Of a DNA stretch of 64,000 bases, positions 33,501-41,311 are shown one piece after another. The stretch covers positions 124,001-188,000 of the forward strand of contig NZ_KZ679042.1 in the NCBI RefSeq assembly GCF_003024195.1. The letters are read 5' to 3'. The DNA comes from Streptomyces dioscori. Its GTDB lineage: Bacteria; Actinomycetota; Actinomycetes; Streptomycetales; Streptomycetaceae. The position numbers were made by a program, and so were the translations under genes. Positions within the stretch are counted from its first letter, which is position 1. Each line of letters starts with the position of its first letter. The notes below the pieces were generated by a model. That model worked only from the letters and a program-made list of their open reading frames with translations. It ran no database searches and was not told the DNA's origin.

Positions 33501-34911
33501 GACGCAGACCGCCGGGGCCGAACCGTCGGTGCACGCCCAGTACCTGTACGACTCGGCCGGTGCGCGGGTGAAGAAGCTGGTCCGCAGACAGGGCGGCGCG
33601 GTCGAGGTCACCCACTACATCGACGGGACGTTCGAGCTGCACCGCTGGGGCGGATCGCAGAGCGGCCGGAACAACCACGTCCACGTCATGGACGACCACC
33701 GGCGTGTCGCCCTGGTGCGGTTCGGCAGCGCCCGTCCCGACGAGGGCGGGCCCGCGGTCGCCTACCACCTGCCGGACCACCTCGGGAGCAGCACCGCCGT
33801 CCTGGACCAGACCGGAGCCCTCACCAACCGTGAGGAGTACACCCCCTACGGGGAGACCGGCTTCGGCAGTTACACCCGCAAGCGCTACCGCTTCACCGGT
33901 GCGGAACGCGACGAGGAGAGCGGTCTCGCCCGCCACGGCGACCGGTACTACCTGCCGTGGCTGGCGCGCTGGTCGGTGCCCGACCCGGCGGGGCCCGGGG
34001 GCGCGCTCAACCTGTACCAGTACTGCGCGGGCGCGCCGCTCCGGCTCGTCGACGGGTCGGGCCGTGACTTCACCGTGGTCGCCGACTGGGAACGCCGGAC
34101 GATGGTCCTCGGCATGGTGATCGTGGTCTCCACCCCCCTTGAGGAGCAGCAAGTACTCAAGGCCAAGAAGGCGTTCGACACGGCGGCCCCGTTCACCGAC
34201 CAGAACGGAATGACGGTCACCTTCGATGTGCGGGTGCGGCTCCAGGTCCTCAACAAGCGGGCCGTACCGGAACCCGGCACCGTGAACTACCGCGGCAACA
34301 GGTACCTCGCGGAGGCCAGGAAGGGATACACGCCCGAGCCCGTCGGGGACGACCGGGCGCGCCCCGGTGACACGTACGTAGGCGGGGTGACCAGGTTCGG
34401 GGGCGGGGGCGGGGGCGTCTGGATGAACAGGCACCGCCGCTACGGCGAGCTCGGAAACTCACCTGATCTGGTCAAGCACGAGATCGGTCACCTCTACGGC
34501 CTCGACGACAACCGCGCGGGCGCGACCGGCCGTTACTACGTCGCGGGCGGGGTGATGGACCCCAAGGAGCTGTCCGACGCGCACGGAAACGGTGACCCGA
34601 CGGGCAAGGACCTCTTCTCCATCAGGAAGGAGGAGGTCTCCGCGATCGTCACCTTCCTCCATGACTACCGGCCCGAGATGCAAGACAGGAAGAGTCCCGG
34701 CTTCGTGGACCTGACGCCACAGGTCAGGTTCGTCAACAGCTTCGGTGCGACGACCTCCTACAGCAGCCTGGGCGAGGCCAGGGCCGCCTTCGAGAACGAC
34801 CGGAGGACCGCCGAGGAGCTGCTCCGCGAGACGCAGGGAGCACAGGACCGTGCGAGGCAGATGATCGAAAGCCATTTCAACTCGTCGAGACAGCCCGCGC
34901 CGCAACCCTGA
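27598..34911 (+). CDS. Tc toxin TcB-TcC fusion with metzincin-like C-terminal cargo
   Basis: 2437 residues. Order: SpvB-type N-terminus (from about 16, ISLPQGGGAVSGLGEKF...GTGNMSVPL); TcB propeller with FG-GAP/VCBS blades (VDLDGDGLTDL, ADMTGDGLQDL, GDVDGDGAADL); TcdB middle regions (TYAPSTQEYLRDFADPATRW, YRHGYWDGVEREFRGF); RHS repeats and RHS core (YHLPDHLGSSTAVLDQTG...YRFTGAERDEESGLARHGDRYYLPWLARW) ending near residue 2152. The core end reads LVDGSGRDF, not the usual DPDGL-type site. The last ~285 residues, the variable cargo, hold HEIGHLYGLDD (His2294, Glu2295, His2298, Asp2304) and a Met-turn-like GGVMDP (Met2320), so a zinc metalloprotease effector is likely. A 20-residue linker near 890 is internally duplicated (VREESAG twice). 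Strong AGGGGGAGG ribosome site. Confidence 0.9.
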   Translation: MTSADTADSTAAGSAISLPQGGGAVSGLGEKFAPDLFTGTGNMSVPLSIPAGRQGATPSLALGYSTGNGNGPFGLGWQLGLPGISRKTSHGVPRYRDAAGPGDDDAADVFLLSGAEDLVPVLGTYPGRVRYRPRTEGLFARIEHVKDATGDYWEVRGKDGSLSRYGTRRPAGATDSWRDPAVTADPHDAGRVFGWQLTETVDPLGNLVRHAHLADAGTEQGRSWSRPLLAGISYADYGDRADPRFLVSVDFVYSSRPDPFSDHRAGFEVRTSLRCDVIRVTTHAVDGVARVAREYRLAYRQAEFNGVSLLASVTEVGIDASGAPASDPASASAPDPASASAVVQEELMPPLIFGYSGFDPGGRRFSAVTGPGFPAAALNSPTLALVDLHGAGLPDVVELGPAARVWRNAGGGRFEAPRSMAAAPPLSLGRPGVRFLDADGDGRPDLFAPAAGAPGPDGGPAAGYFPMAFAGGWSRRGFTRYRRSPGAGVDDPQVKLVDLDGDGLTDLMRSGTRLQAWFNDRDPRKAWQRTAVGAGGPPVDLADPRVRLADMTGDGLQDLVLLRNGNVAYWPNLGHNRWGARIQMRDAPRLPDGYDPRRVLLGDVDGDGAADLLYVDSGRVLLWGNRSGNGWSDTPVVVRGTPRVSGTDVLELSDLFGTGTAGLLLSRSAGVSGGPHARFLDFTGGVKPHLLTSTDNSLGALTRVTYAPSTQEYLRDFADPATRWRTPLPFPVHVVTRTEVADRISGGTLATEYRYRHGYWDGVEREFRGFALVEHLDTETFGGATGAGVPQGHHAPPVLTRSWFHCGPVAADEAGDWTELDLRHEYWQGDPPMLSRPPEQLAFLAGLPRAARRSALRALRGQVMRTEVFARDGGPLSDRPYTVTETLSGVREESAGEEVVEARGEDSAVREESAGGPPGRERVFFPFSLGTRTTRWERGPEPMTRFAFPTGYDAYGCATGQLSVPVPRGRDPLTVAGPDETPEPYPATYATTEYARRDDAEHYVVDRVARTSSHEVVNDGRLPVPSLRDAVAGGTPPSGVSLRVIGHTRTYYDGAEFTGLPLGTLGAYGLPVRCESLAFQDGFLDLLYPADDPRAAGPRPPYLATGDQADWPAEYPAAFRDSLPALAGYTHYTDTDVPGSPGGYYVTTQRHRYDTQEPGSTPRGLRTASLDPLGARSQVAYDRHALFPVLGTDAVGLTTAAEYDHRLLRPHTVTDPNGNATSVTFSPAGLVTATWTRGKNGEGDRAAPGTAMKYNLHAFPGSGQPASVRTVRRVHHESQTGIPAERLDDVLVSVAYSDGFGRPLQTRTQAEDTLFGDPSFGGNVIPGGDLAPTGDSTGRTRAPDSPDNVVVSGWQVYDNKGRVVQKYEPFFSTGYDYAPPLDAQLGRKSVMFHDASGRVERTVHPDGSEQRVVFGVPSDLADPDRALPTPWESYSYDANDNAGRTHGDAASAYRTHWDTPSSTEVDALGRVVRAVARRGPTAAEWLTTASVYDVQGNLLGITDQLGRAAFAYRFDLAHRRWRADSLDAGRHDSVPDALGQVVEARDSRGALVLGAFDPLHRPSQVWARDDHGGSVSLRQRVSYGDAGTADQRPAERDGARGRNLLGRAVRHWDEAGHAGVESVDFKGNVLQSSRRVISDAALLSVYDRAASDGWQVRPFQLDWTPWPGQTQAQRDAQLLEPAEHVTSSEYDALNRLKRRFLPADTEGRRHVLYHSYNRAGALEQVQLDSTVHVRRIAYDAKGQRSLIAYGNGVLTRHAYDPDTFRPTRLRTERYSLVEPMTFRPTGPALQDVGYAYDLVGNLTEVRDRTPGSGVPGNPEAAAVADPVLRALLAGGDALDRRFTHDPLYRLLSASGREYAAPPQGEPWPATPRGTDVTRAQTYRETYDYDGAGNLLTLTHAGAGGFRRTFTAADGGNRLRRMTTGTSGTSGTSGTTPYDYTYDAGGNLLSETTSRHFSWNHAGRMTAFATQTAGAEPSVHAQYLYDSAGARVKKLVRRQGGAVEVTHYIDGTFELHRWGGSQSGRNNHVHVMDDHRRVALVRFGSARPDEGGPAVAYHLPDHLGSSTAVLDQTGALTNREEYTPYGETGFGSYTRKRYRFTGAERDEESGLARHGDRYYLPWLARWSVPDPAGPGGALNLYQYCAGAPLRLVDGSGRDFTVVADWERRTMVLGMVIVVSTPLEEQQVLKAKKAFDTAAPFTDQNGMTVTFDVRVRLQVLNKRAVPEPGTVNYRGNRYLAEARKGYTPEPVGDDRARPGDTYVGGVTRFGGGGGGVWMNRHRRYGELGNSPDLVKHEIGHLYGLDDNRAGATGRYYVAGGVMDPKELSDAHGNGDPTGKDLFSIRKEEVSAIVTFLHDYRPEMQDRKSPGFVDLTPQVRFVNSFGATTSYSSLGEARAAFENDRRTAEELLRETQGAQDRARQMIESHFNSSRQPAPQP

Positions 34912-34983
34912 CCGCCTCGGAGACGCCGGCGAGGCGTCGTCCCTGGGCCATTGCCGTTCCTCGACGAGAAGGAGAGAGCAGAA

Positions 34984-37900
34984 GTGACCGTTACCGTACA
35001 GATCACAGGGCCGGCCGCGAACGCGGTGGTGCGACGCACGGTCGTGGTGACCGCGCAGGTGAACGGGCTCGTCCCGCAGGGCGGTGACCACGACCCGTAC
35101 GACATCCTCAACACGGTCATGGTGACCGTCGCCGGGCTGCCCGCGGTCCAGGCGACCGCTTCGGGCGGGGGCTGGACGGCCCAGGTGCCGTTGCCGGCGT
35201 CCGTCGCGCCGGGCACGCAGATCCCGGTCAAGGTGACCGCCAACTACCGTGCGATCGGCTGGTACGTCCCGTACCCCGAGCAGTGGCCCGACGTGTGGTC
35301 CGCCACGTCCACCCCGGTCAGCGTCTCCCAGACCGTCCAGGTGCAGGCGGCGTCACCACCGGTCTTCACCTGGTCGGCCCCCGCCGCGGGCAGCACGGTC
35401 GACCTGTTCGAGGGAAGCGGGCAGATCACCGCCCAGTTCGATGTCACCCGCGCCCAGATCGCGCCGCTCACCATCACCATCACGCGGGACGGCACGGCCA
35501 TGCCCGTGACGTCTAGCGGTGTCGCCTCGTACCGGATACCGGTCAGTCTGCTGCCCATGCCGCTCGGGGCGCGGACCGTGACGATCACCTGCACGGATCC
35601 CGACGGCCTGACCGCGACGCAGACCCGCACGTTCACCGGCCGTGACGCCTCGCCGCCGAACCTGCAGGTCTCCCCCGTCACCGTGTTCGGTGACAGCGGG
35701 GGCGCCGCCACCGCGCCCCTGCAGGGGACGGCTCCCGACGCGCAGAGCGGTATGACGGGCGGCAGCGCCAAGGTCGAGTGGGCGCTGTCCCCCACCGGCA
35801 CCAGGACCCTGGCGAAGCCCGGGGCGGGCGGTGACTTCAGGAACTGGACCGCGGACGTACCGCTGACGGGGTTCGGCGCGCACACCGTGCATCTGTGGGC
35901 GACCGACAACGCGGGCAACGTCACCGTCAAGGACGTACAGGCCACGGTGATCAGCTCGTACGTGCCCGAGTCCCTGGAGCAGCGGCTGGACGAACGCGAG
36001 TATCTCGCCGCGCTGCTGTCCTTCGCGCACGAGCAGGTCAACGTGCCGGGACCGCCCGCCGCGCCGCTGGACACCGCCACCCTGGTGGCGGCGCTCGGGC
36101 AGCCGCTCGACCGGCTCAGCCAGCCTCTGTCGGCCGAGGCCGACCTGGGCGGCCACGAGGTCAACCAGCTGCGGATACCCGTCGAGCTCCTGCGGGCCCG
36201 CATCGCGGCCACGAACACACCCACCACGCCCGGTTCAGCCCTGGAACAGGAGTACCGCGGCACGGCGTACGCGTCCCTGCTCGCCTCCGCCGGGACCTCG
36301 TACGCGGAACTGCGGCTGGCCAGGGGCGCCGATGCCACGACCCGCCGGGCGCTGGCCGACCGGCTCGGCATCCGGCTGCGCGCGACGACGCCCGACGAAC
36401 TCGACCAACTGCTGGTCGACGGTCCCGCCCTCACCGAGGCCGGCCTGGAGGCACTGTTCGGCCTGCCCTCGACGACCGCGTCCGATCCGCTGCGTGTCCC
36501 CGGTGTGCCGCTGCTGCTCGGCTGGCGGCTGTCCGCCCAGTCGCTCGCCTGGGCCGGACAGGACCAGCACCCCGATGCGCCCAGGGCCTTCGAGGTGCTC
36601 GCCGATCCCGATGTGATCGACGCGGCCGACGTCGTCGACGGGCCGGCCGGCGAGCCCGTCCGCAAGCTGCTGACCGACCGGGCGCAGGCCCTCTCCGCGT
36701 ACCGTGCGACGCTGTCCGCGCTCAGGACGGGCAGGACACCGGCGGCCGCCCTCACCGCGATGCTCACGCTGGCGCAGCCCGGCCTCGACCTGGCCGCCCT
36801 GGCCGCTCAGGACGCACAGGGTGCCGACATCGGCGGTGCCCTCGCCGCCCGGGGTCTGAGCCGGGACGGCTTCCTGTATCTCGGGCGGCTGAGCGCGCTG
36901 GCCGGCGCCGGAACGGTCACCACGGCCGAGTGGGACGACGGCCTGGTCGTCCTCACCGGTGCCTACAAGCGCCGGCAGCTGTACCCGGCCTGGCGGGCGG
37001 CGGAGTCGGGTTTCGTGCTCTCGCCGGACTTCTTCGTCACCGGCGGCGCCGGGCCCACGCCCGGCCCGTACCGTGCCGAGGGCGGGGCGCGTGCCGCCTG
37101 GCAGTCCGTGCTGCGTGCCAGGATCGCCCAGCGGGAGGCCCTGCGCGAGGCCGACGCGCAGGCCGTGGCCGACGCCGAGCAGACCGCGCTGCCGATCCTG
37201 CGTGACGCGCTGCTCGCCGACCTGGCCGCCACGACCATGGCGGCGGGCGAGGTGGGCGAGTCGATGTCGGCGCGGTTCCTCGTCGACATGCTCGCCGGCG
37301 GGACCCTGCGCACGACCCGTATCGGGCAGGCGGTCGAGAGCGTGCAGTCACTGCTGTCCGCGAAGCGGTCGGGGGAACTGGCCCCGGACCACCCCGCGGC
37401 CGGCTGGACGTTCAGGAACGGACCCGAGACGTTCGCCGCCGCCTGGGCCTGGCTGGGCGAGCAGGGCACCTGGCAGGCGGCCACCACGGCCTTCCTGTTC
37501 CCCGAGCGGCACCTCGACCCGGCCCTGCTCGTACCGAGCACCAGGACGATGACACCGGGCACGCCGACCCTGCCGCTGGACATCCTTTTCGCGCAGGTCA
37601 GCGGGCCGGGAGCCACGTTCACCGCCGGTACGGCAGTCAAGTTGGCGGCCGACTACCTCACGGCGAGGAGGATCTCCCTCCCCGCCCCGTACACCTATCT
37701 CGATCCGCAGCGCAGGGCCGCCCACCAGACCGCCCTGGCGAACGCGTCGAGCGGGATCGAGGCCGTGCCGAACACCGGGCACGCCGACAACAGGGAGATC
37801 TTCTGGGCCGTGCCGATGCTCCTCGCGCAGCGCCTTCAGGCGGCCGGGGACTACCGGGCGGCGCTCGACTGGTACTGGATCGTCCTCCCGTACGACCTCA

Positions 37901-40299
37901 CCTCGCCGACCTCGATCTACAGCCGTATCAACAGCGAGACACTGTCAAGCCCCGATCTGACCTTCCCGGCCAACTGGACCGCCCATCTCGACCCGTTCGC
38001 GCTGGCGGACTCGGCGTCCGCGAAGCGTCCCAAGCCCCACACCCGGTACACCCTGCTGTCGATCATCAGATGCCATCTCGACTACGCCGACGCGGAGTTC
38101 ACCAGGGAGACCGACGAGTCGGTCGCGCACGCCCGTACCCTCTACGTCACCGCCCGCCGGCTGCTCGGCTCTGCGGCCCTGGTGCCGCAGACACCGACGA
38201 ACCTCGGCGAGCCGGCGCTGCCGGTCCCGGAGGTCCGCACCCTGCGCACCCGGGTGGACATGCAGCTGGCCAAGCTCCGCCAGGGCCGCAACATCGCGGG
38301 CATGCCGCGCACCCAGGGCCTCGCGGCCGCGACGGTGAGCCGGCCGACGCCGTACCGCTTCAAGGTGCTGCTGGAACGGGCCGGGCAACTCGCCGCCCAG
38401 GCAGCCCAGATGGAGGCCGGGTACCTCGCCGCCCTGGAGAAGTACGACGACCGCAACCTGCGCGTCTACGACGCCCTCAAAGCGGTCGATCTGAGCGCGG
38501 CGCAGGCCAGGGTGGCGCTGAGCCGGGTCGAGGAGGCCAACGACGCCGTCACCGCCGCCACGGCGCAGTTGACGAAGGCCGAGACGATGTCCGCGTCCTT
38601 CGCCGCCGCCCTCGACGCACCACCGAACAGGTACGAGCAGGACCTGCTCGACGACTACGGCGAGATGCGTGACATCAGGGACGCGATCACCGTGGCGGAC
38701 ACGGCTCTCGCCATCGCACAGGCGGCGTCGTCCGGAGCCAGCCTGATGGACGCGATCTTCAGCGGTGGCGCCCGGCAGGCCCTCGCCATCTCGATGAGTG
38801 CGACCGCGGCCGTCAAGGGTGCCTTCCAGATCCAGCAGAACCATCTGGAGGCGCAGCTGCAGGCCGATCAGCTGCGGGCCGGTATCGAACAGCGCAAGGA
38901 CGAGTGGCGGCGGCAGCAGGTGGCCGCCCAGCAGGACATGCAGATCGCCGCCGCGCAGATCACCGTGGCGCACGACCAGGTCACGATCGCCGAGCGGGAA
39001 CAGGATGTCGCGACGCTCCAGCACGACCAGGCGACGGCCACCCTGACCTTCCTCAACGGCCAGTTCACCAACGCCGACCTGTACCTCTGGATGAGCAACA
39101 CCCTCGGCGGGGTGTACCGCTACTTCCTGCAGCAGGCCACCGCGACGGCCCGGCAGGCGCAGGCCCAACTGGCCTTCGAGCGGGCGGAACCCGCCCGGGT
39201 GCTGATCCGCCAGGACTACGGCCAGTCGCCGGCCGAGATGACCTCGAACGCCGGTCCCGACCGGCGGGGCCTCACCGGTGCGGAACAGCTCGCGCAGGAC
39301 CTGGCCCGGCTCGACGAGTACGCCTTCAGCTCCGCGCGCCGGCGCCTGAACCTCTCGCAGACGTTCTCGCTGGCCCGGCTGATGCCGGTGGAGTTCCTGG
39401 AGTTCCGCCGTACGGGCACACTCGCCTTCGCCACCCCCACGGCCCTGTTCGACAGCGACTTCCCCGGCCACTACCTCCGGCTGGTCCGTCAGGTGCGCAC
39501 CAGCCTCGTCGCGCTGGTACCGCCGGACCGGGGAATCCGCGCCACACTGCACTCCAACGGCATCTCGCGGGTCACCACCGGCCGGGACGGCACGTTCCAG
39601 GAGGTCGTGGTGCGCAGTGATCCGGGGGTCGTCGCCCTGACGTCGCCGGTCAACGCCAGCGGGGTGTTCGAGCTCGACGCCCAGTCGGACATGCTGCTGC
39701 CGTTCGAGGGCAGCGGTGTCGACACCAGCTGGGAGTTCCGGCTGCCGCCCGCCGCCAACCCGCTCGACTACTCCACCATCGTCGACCTGCTGGTCACGGT
39801 GGACTACACCGCCGCGTACGACGACACCTACCGCGAGCAGGTGGTCACCCGCCTCAACGCCGACCGGGAGCGTGGCGCCGACTGTGTGTTCAGCCTGGCG
39901 AGGGACTTCCCCGACCAGTGGTACGACCTCAACAACCCGGCCGACCCCGCCGCGAGGCCGGTCACGCTCCCGCTGCGTGACGTCGACTTCCCGGCCGGGA
40001 TCGAAGGGCTCACCACCGCGGCGGTCGCCGTTCGGCTGTCGGGCGACGCGCCGGTTCCCGACACCGCGATCTCCCTGACCCGCGGTGCGACCGGCGGTAC
40101 GGCGACGGCGACCAACGGCCTCGCGGGCACCCGGCGGGGCAACGCCGCGGCCTGGAACGGACTCCTGGGGGCCGGCCCGGCCGGCGACTGGCGGCTGAGC
40201 TTCGACGCGGGCGCCAGGACGTTGTTCGAGTCGGGCGCACTCGACGACATCCTGCTCGTCGTGAGCTGGACGGGGGAGGCACCCGCCTGGACGCTCTGA
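34984..40299 (+). CDS. TcA-like toxin subunit
   Basis: 1771 residues. Residues 1-330 are Ig-like beta domains (VTVQITGPAANAVVRRTVVVTAQVNG; PDGLTATQTRTFTGRDASPPNLQVSP). A long helical part follows (about 325-700). From about 1030 to the end is the TcA C-terminal TcB-binding region: YADAEFTRETDESVAHARTLYVTARRLLG, LAKLRQGRNIAGMPRTQG, a coiled coil with a hydrophobic stretch (AISMSATAAVKGAF) and LYLWMSNTLGGVYRYFLQQA. TcA subunits form the pentameric channel that injects the TcC cargo. At 1771 residues it is shorter than classical TcA (over 2000) and I see no VRP1-like N-terminus. The GTG at 34984 was chosen for GAAGGAGAG upstream; a TTG at 34951 is possible. Lies 72 bp after the TcB-TcC gene, surely the same operon. 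Confidence 0.85.
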   Translation: MTVTVQITGPAANAVVRRTVVVTAQVNGLVPQGGDHDPYDILNTVMVTVAGLPAVQATASGGGWTAQVPLPASVAPGTQIPVKVTANYRAIGWYVPYPEQWPDVWSATSTPVSVSQTVQVQAASPPVFTWSAPAAGSTVDLFEGSGQITAQFDVTRAQIAPLTITITRDGTAMPVTSSGVASYRIPVSLLPMPLGARTVTITCTDPDGLTATQTRTFTGRDASPPNLQVSPVTVFGDSGGAATAPLQGTAPDAQSGMTGGSAKVEWALSPTGTRTLAKPGAGGDFRNWTADVPLTGFGAHTVHLWATDNAGNVTVKDVQATVISSYVPESLEQRLDEREYLAALLSFAHEQVNVPGPPAAPLDTATLVAALGQPLDRLSQPLSAEADLGGHEVNQLRIPVELLRARIAATNTPTTPGSALEQEYRGTAYASLLASAGTSYAELRLARGADATTRRALADRLGIRLRATTPDELDQLLVDGPALTEAGLEALFGLPSTTASDPLRVPGVPLLLGWRLSAQSLAWAGQDQHPDAPRAFEVLADPDVIDAADVVDGPAGEPVRKLLTDRAQALSAYRATLSALRTGRTPAAALTAMLTLAQPGLDLAALAAQDAQGADIGGALAARGLSRDGFLYLGRLSALAGAGTVTTAEWDDGLVVLTGAYKRRQLYPAWRAAESGFVLSPDFFVTGGAGPTPGPYRAEGGARAAWQSVLRARIAQREALREADAQAVADAEQTALPILRDALLADLAATTMAAGEVGESMSARFLVDMLAGGTLRTTRIGQAVESVQSLLSAKRSGELAPDHPAAGWTFRNGPETFAAAWAWLGEQGTWQAATTAFLFPERHLDPALLVPSTRTMTPGTPTLPLDILFAQVSGPGATFTAGTAVKLAADYLTARRISLPAPYTYLDPQRRAAHQTALANASSGIEAVPNTGHADNREIFWAVPMLLAQRLQAAGDYRAALDWYWIVLPYDLTSPTSIYSRINSETLSSPDLTFPANWTAHLDPFALADSASAKRPKPHTRYTLLSIIRCHLDYADAEFTRETDESVAHARTLYVTARRLLGSAALVPQTPTNLGEPALPVPEVRTLRTRVDMQLAKLRQGRNIAGMPRTQGLAAATVSRPTPYRFKVLLERAGQLAAQAAQMEAGYLAALEKYDDRNLRVYDALKAVDLSAAQARVALSRVEEANDAVTAATAQLTKAETMSASFAAALDAPPNRYEQDLLDDYGEMRDIRDAITVADTALAIAQAASSGASLMDAIFSGGARQALAISMSATAAVKGAFQIQQNHLEAQLQADQLRAGIEQRKDEWRRQQVAAQQDMQIAAAQITVAHDQVTIAEREQDVATLQHDQATATLTFLNGQFTNADLYLWMSNTLGGVYRYFLQQATATARQAQAQLAFERAEPARVLIRQDYGQSPAEMTSNAGPDRRGLTGAEQLAQDLARLDEYAFSSARRRLNLSQTFSLARLMPVEFLEFRRTGTLAFATPTALFDSDFPGHYLRLVRQVRTSLVALVPPDRGIRATLHSNGISRVTTGRDGTFQEVVVRSDPGVVALTSPVNASGVFELDAQSDMLLPFEGSGVDTSWEFRLPPAANPLDYSTIVDLLVTVDYTAAYDDTYREQVVTRLNADRERGADCVFSLARDFPDQWYDLNNPADPAARPVTLPLRDVDFPAGIEGLTTAAVAVRLSGDAPVPDTAISLTRGATGGTATATNGLAGTRRGNAAAWNGLLGAGPAGDWRLSFDAGARTLFESGALDDILLVVSWTGEAPAWTL

Positions 40300-40345
40300 C
40301 CGGCCCGTTTCCCGGTGACCACGGCGCACCCCCTGCCCTCCCTGG

Positions 40346-41227
40346 TCAGGGCTCGATGTTCTCCAGGTCCTGGAGGAGGCCCGGCCGCTCCGGTTCCCAG
40401 CCGAGTGCCTGCCGGGTACGGGCGCTGGAGGAAGGCTGGTCGGTGGCGAAGATCGGGCCGAGCGGACCGTACGTCTCCTGCGGTACCGGCTCCACCGGCA
40501 GGCCGAGCCGTCGGCCGATGACCGCGGCGATGTCGCGCACCCGGTCGCCCTCGTCGGCCACGGCATGCCAGGCGGAACCGGCCGGCCCCCGCTCCAGAGC
40601 GAGCCGGAAGAGGACGGCCGCGTCGAGTGCGTGCACCGCGGGCCACCGCTGTGTGCCGTCGCCCAGGTAGCCGGAGACTCCGGTCCGGCGCGCGGTCTCG
40701 GTCAGCAGGCCGGCGAACCCGCCCGCCCCCTGATGGTGCACCGTGCGGGGCAGGCGCACGGCCGTGCTGCGTACCCCTCGTGCGGCCAGGTCCAGGATCG
40801 CCATGACCGTGCGACCGCGACCGCCCACCGGACCGTCCGTCGGCAGCGGGTCGGCCTCGGTGGAGGCACGGCCCGGCACCCACGGCGTACCGGAGACGGT
40901 GACGAGGGGGCGGTCGCTTCCGGCGAGTTCCTCGCCGAGGGTGGTCAGAGCGGTGGTCTCCTCGGCGACCGCCGCGGCGAGGGCTTCGGGACTGCTGAAG
41001 TCGTTGCGGAACGCCAGGTGGATCACTCCGTCGGTCCGGGCGACGCCGGTCCGCAGGACGTCCAGGTCGGCGAGACCTCCCCGGAGCGGCTCGGCGCCTG
41101 CCGCCTCGGCGGCCCGCTCCGACGCTTCGGAGCGGGCGAGCGCAAGGACGGTGTGACCGTTGCCGAGCAGTTCGGCGACGACCGCGGTACCGATCAGGCC
41201 GGTGCCGCCGGTGACAAAAACGCGCAT
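40346..41227 (-). CDS. NAD(P)-dependent epimerase/reductase (extended SDR)
   Basis: A 293-residue Rossmann protein. It has the nucleotide-binding motif VFVTGGTGLIGTAVVAELLGNGH at the N-terminus and DGVIHLAFR in the fourth strand. A Tyr-x3-Lys pair is not obvious, so it may be an atypical or NmrA-like reductase. The segment HAVADEGDRVRDIAAVIGRRLGLPVEPVP resembles flavonol reductase/epimerase-type SDRs. The ATG at 41227 has GGGAGAG upstream. It diverges from a TetR gene, and the gap contains two copies of a palindrome, so the TetR protein very probably represses it. Substrate unknown. Confidence 0.85.
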   Translation of the reverse strand: MRVFVTGGTGLIGTAVVAELLGNGHTVLALARSEASERAAEAAGAEPLRGGLADLDVLRTGVARTDGVIHLAFRNDFSSPEALAAAVAEETTALTTLGEELAGSDRPLVTVSGTPWVPGRASTEADPLPTDGPVGGRGRTVMAILDLAARGVRSTAVRLPRTVHHQGAGGFAGLLTETARRTGVSGYLGDGTQRWPAVHALDAAVLFRLALERGPAGSAWHAVADEGDRVRDIAAVIGRRLGLPVEPVPQETYGPLGPIFATDQPSSSARTRQALGWEPERPGLLQDLENIEP

Positions 41228-41242
41228 GGAACTCTCCCGCAA

Positions 41243-41297
41243 GTGATGGGACTCTTGTCCCATCACTGTACAGGTTGATGGGACAAGAGTCCCGTCA
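41243..41297. promoter_or_regulatory. Twin TetR operators between SDR and TetR genes
   Basis: Two copies of one inverted repeat. Copy 1 (41243-41266) has core TGGGACTCTTGTCCCA. Copy 2 (41276-41297) has TGGGACAAGAGTCCCG, which is copy 1 in the opposite orientation with one change. They cover the promoter region of both divergent genes. Confidence 0.85.
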
Positions 41298-41311
41298 CGT
41301 ATGATCGGCGC

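Noticed and set aside
30316..34434. Open frame of about 1370 codons on the minus strand inside the TcB-TcC gene
   Set aside because: An antisense shadow of a gene with clear RHS and TcB motifs; no recognisable protein features of its own.
27598..40299. Idea that the RHS gene is a contact-dependent polymorphic toxin with an immunity gene downstream
   Set aside because: The SpvB and TcB middle regions and the adjacent TcA-like gene point to a Tc toxin. The next gene is a large channel-type subunit, not a small immunity protein.
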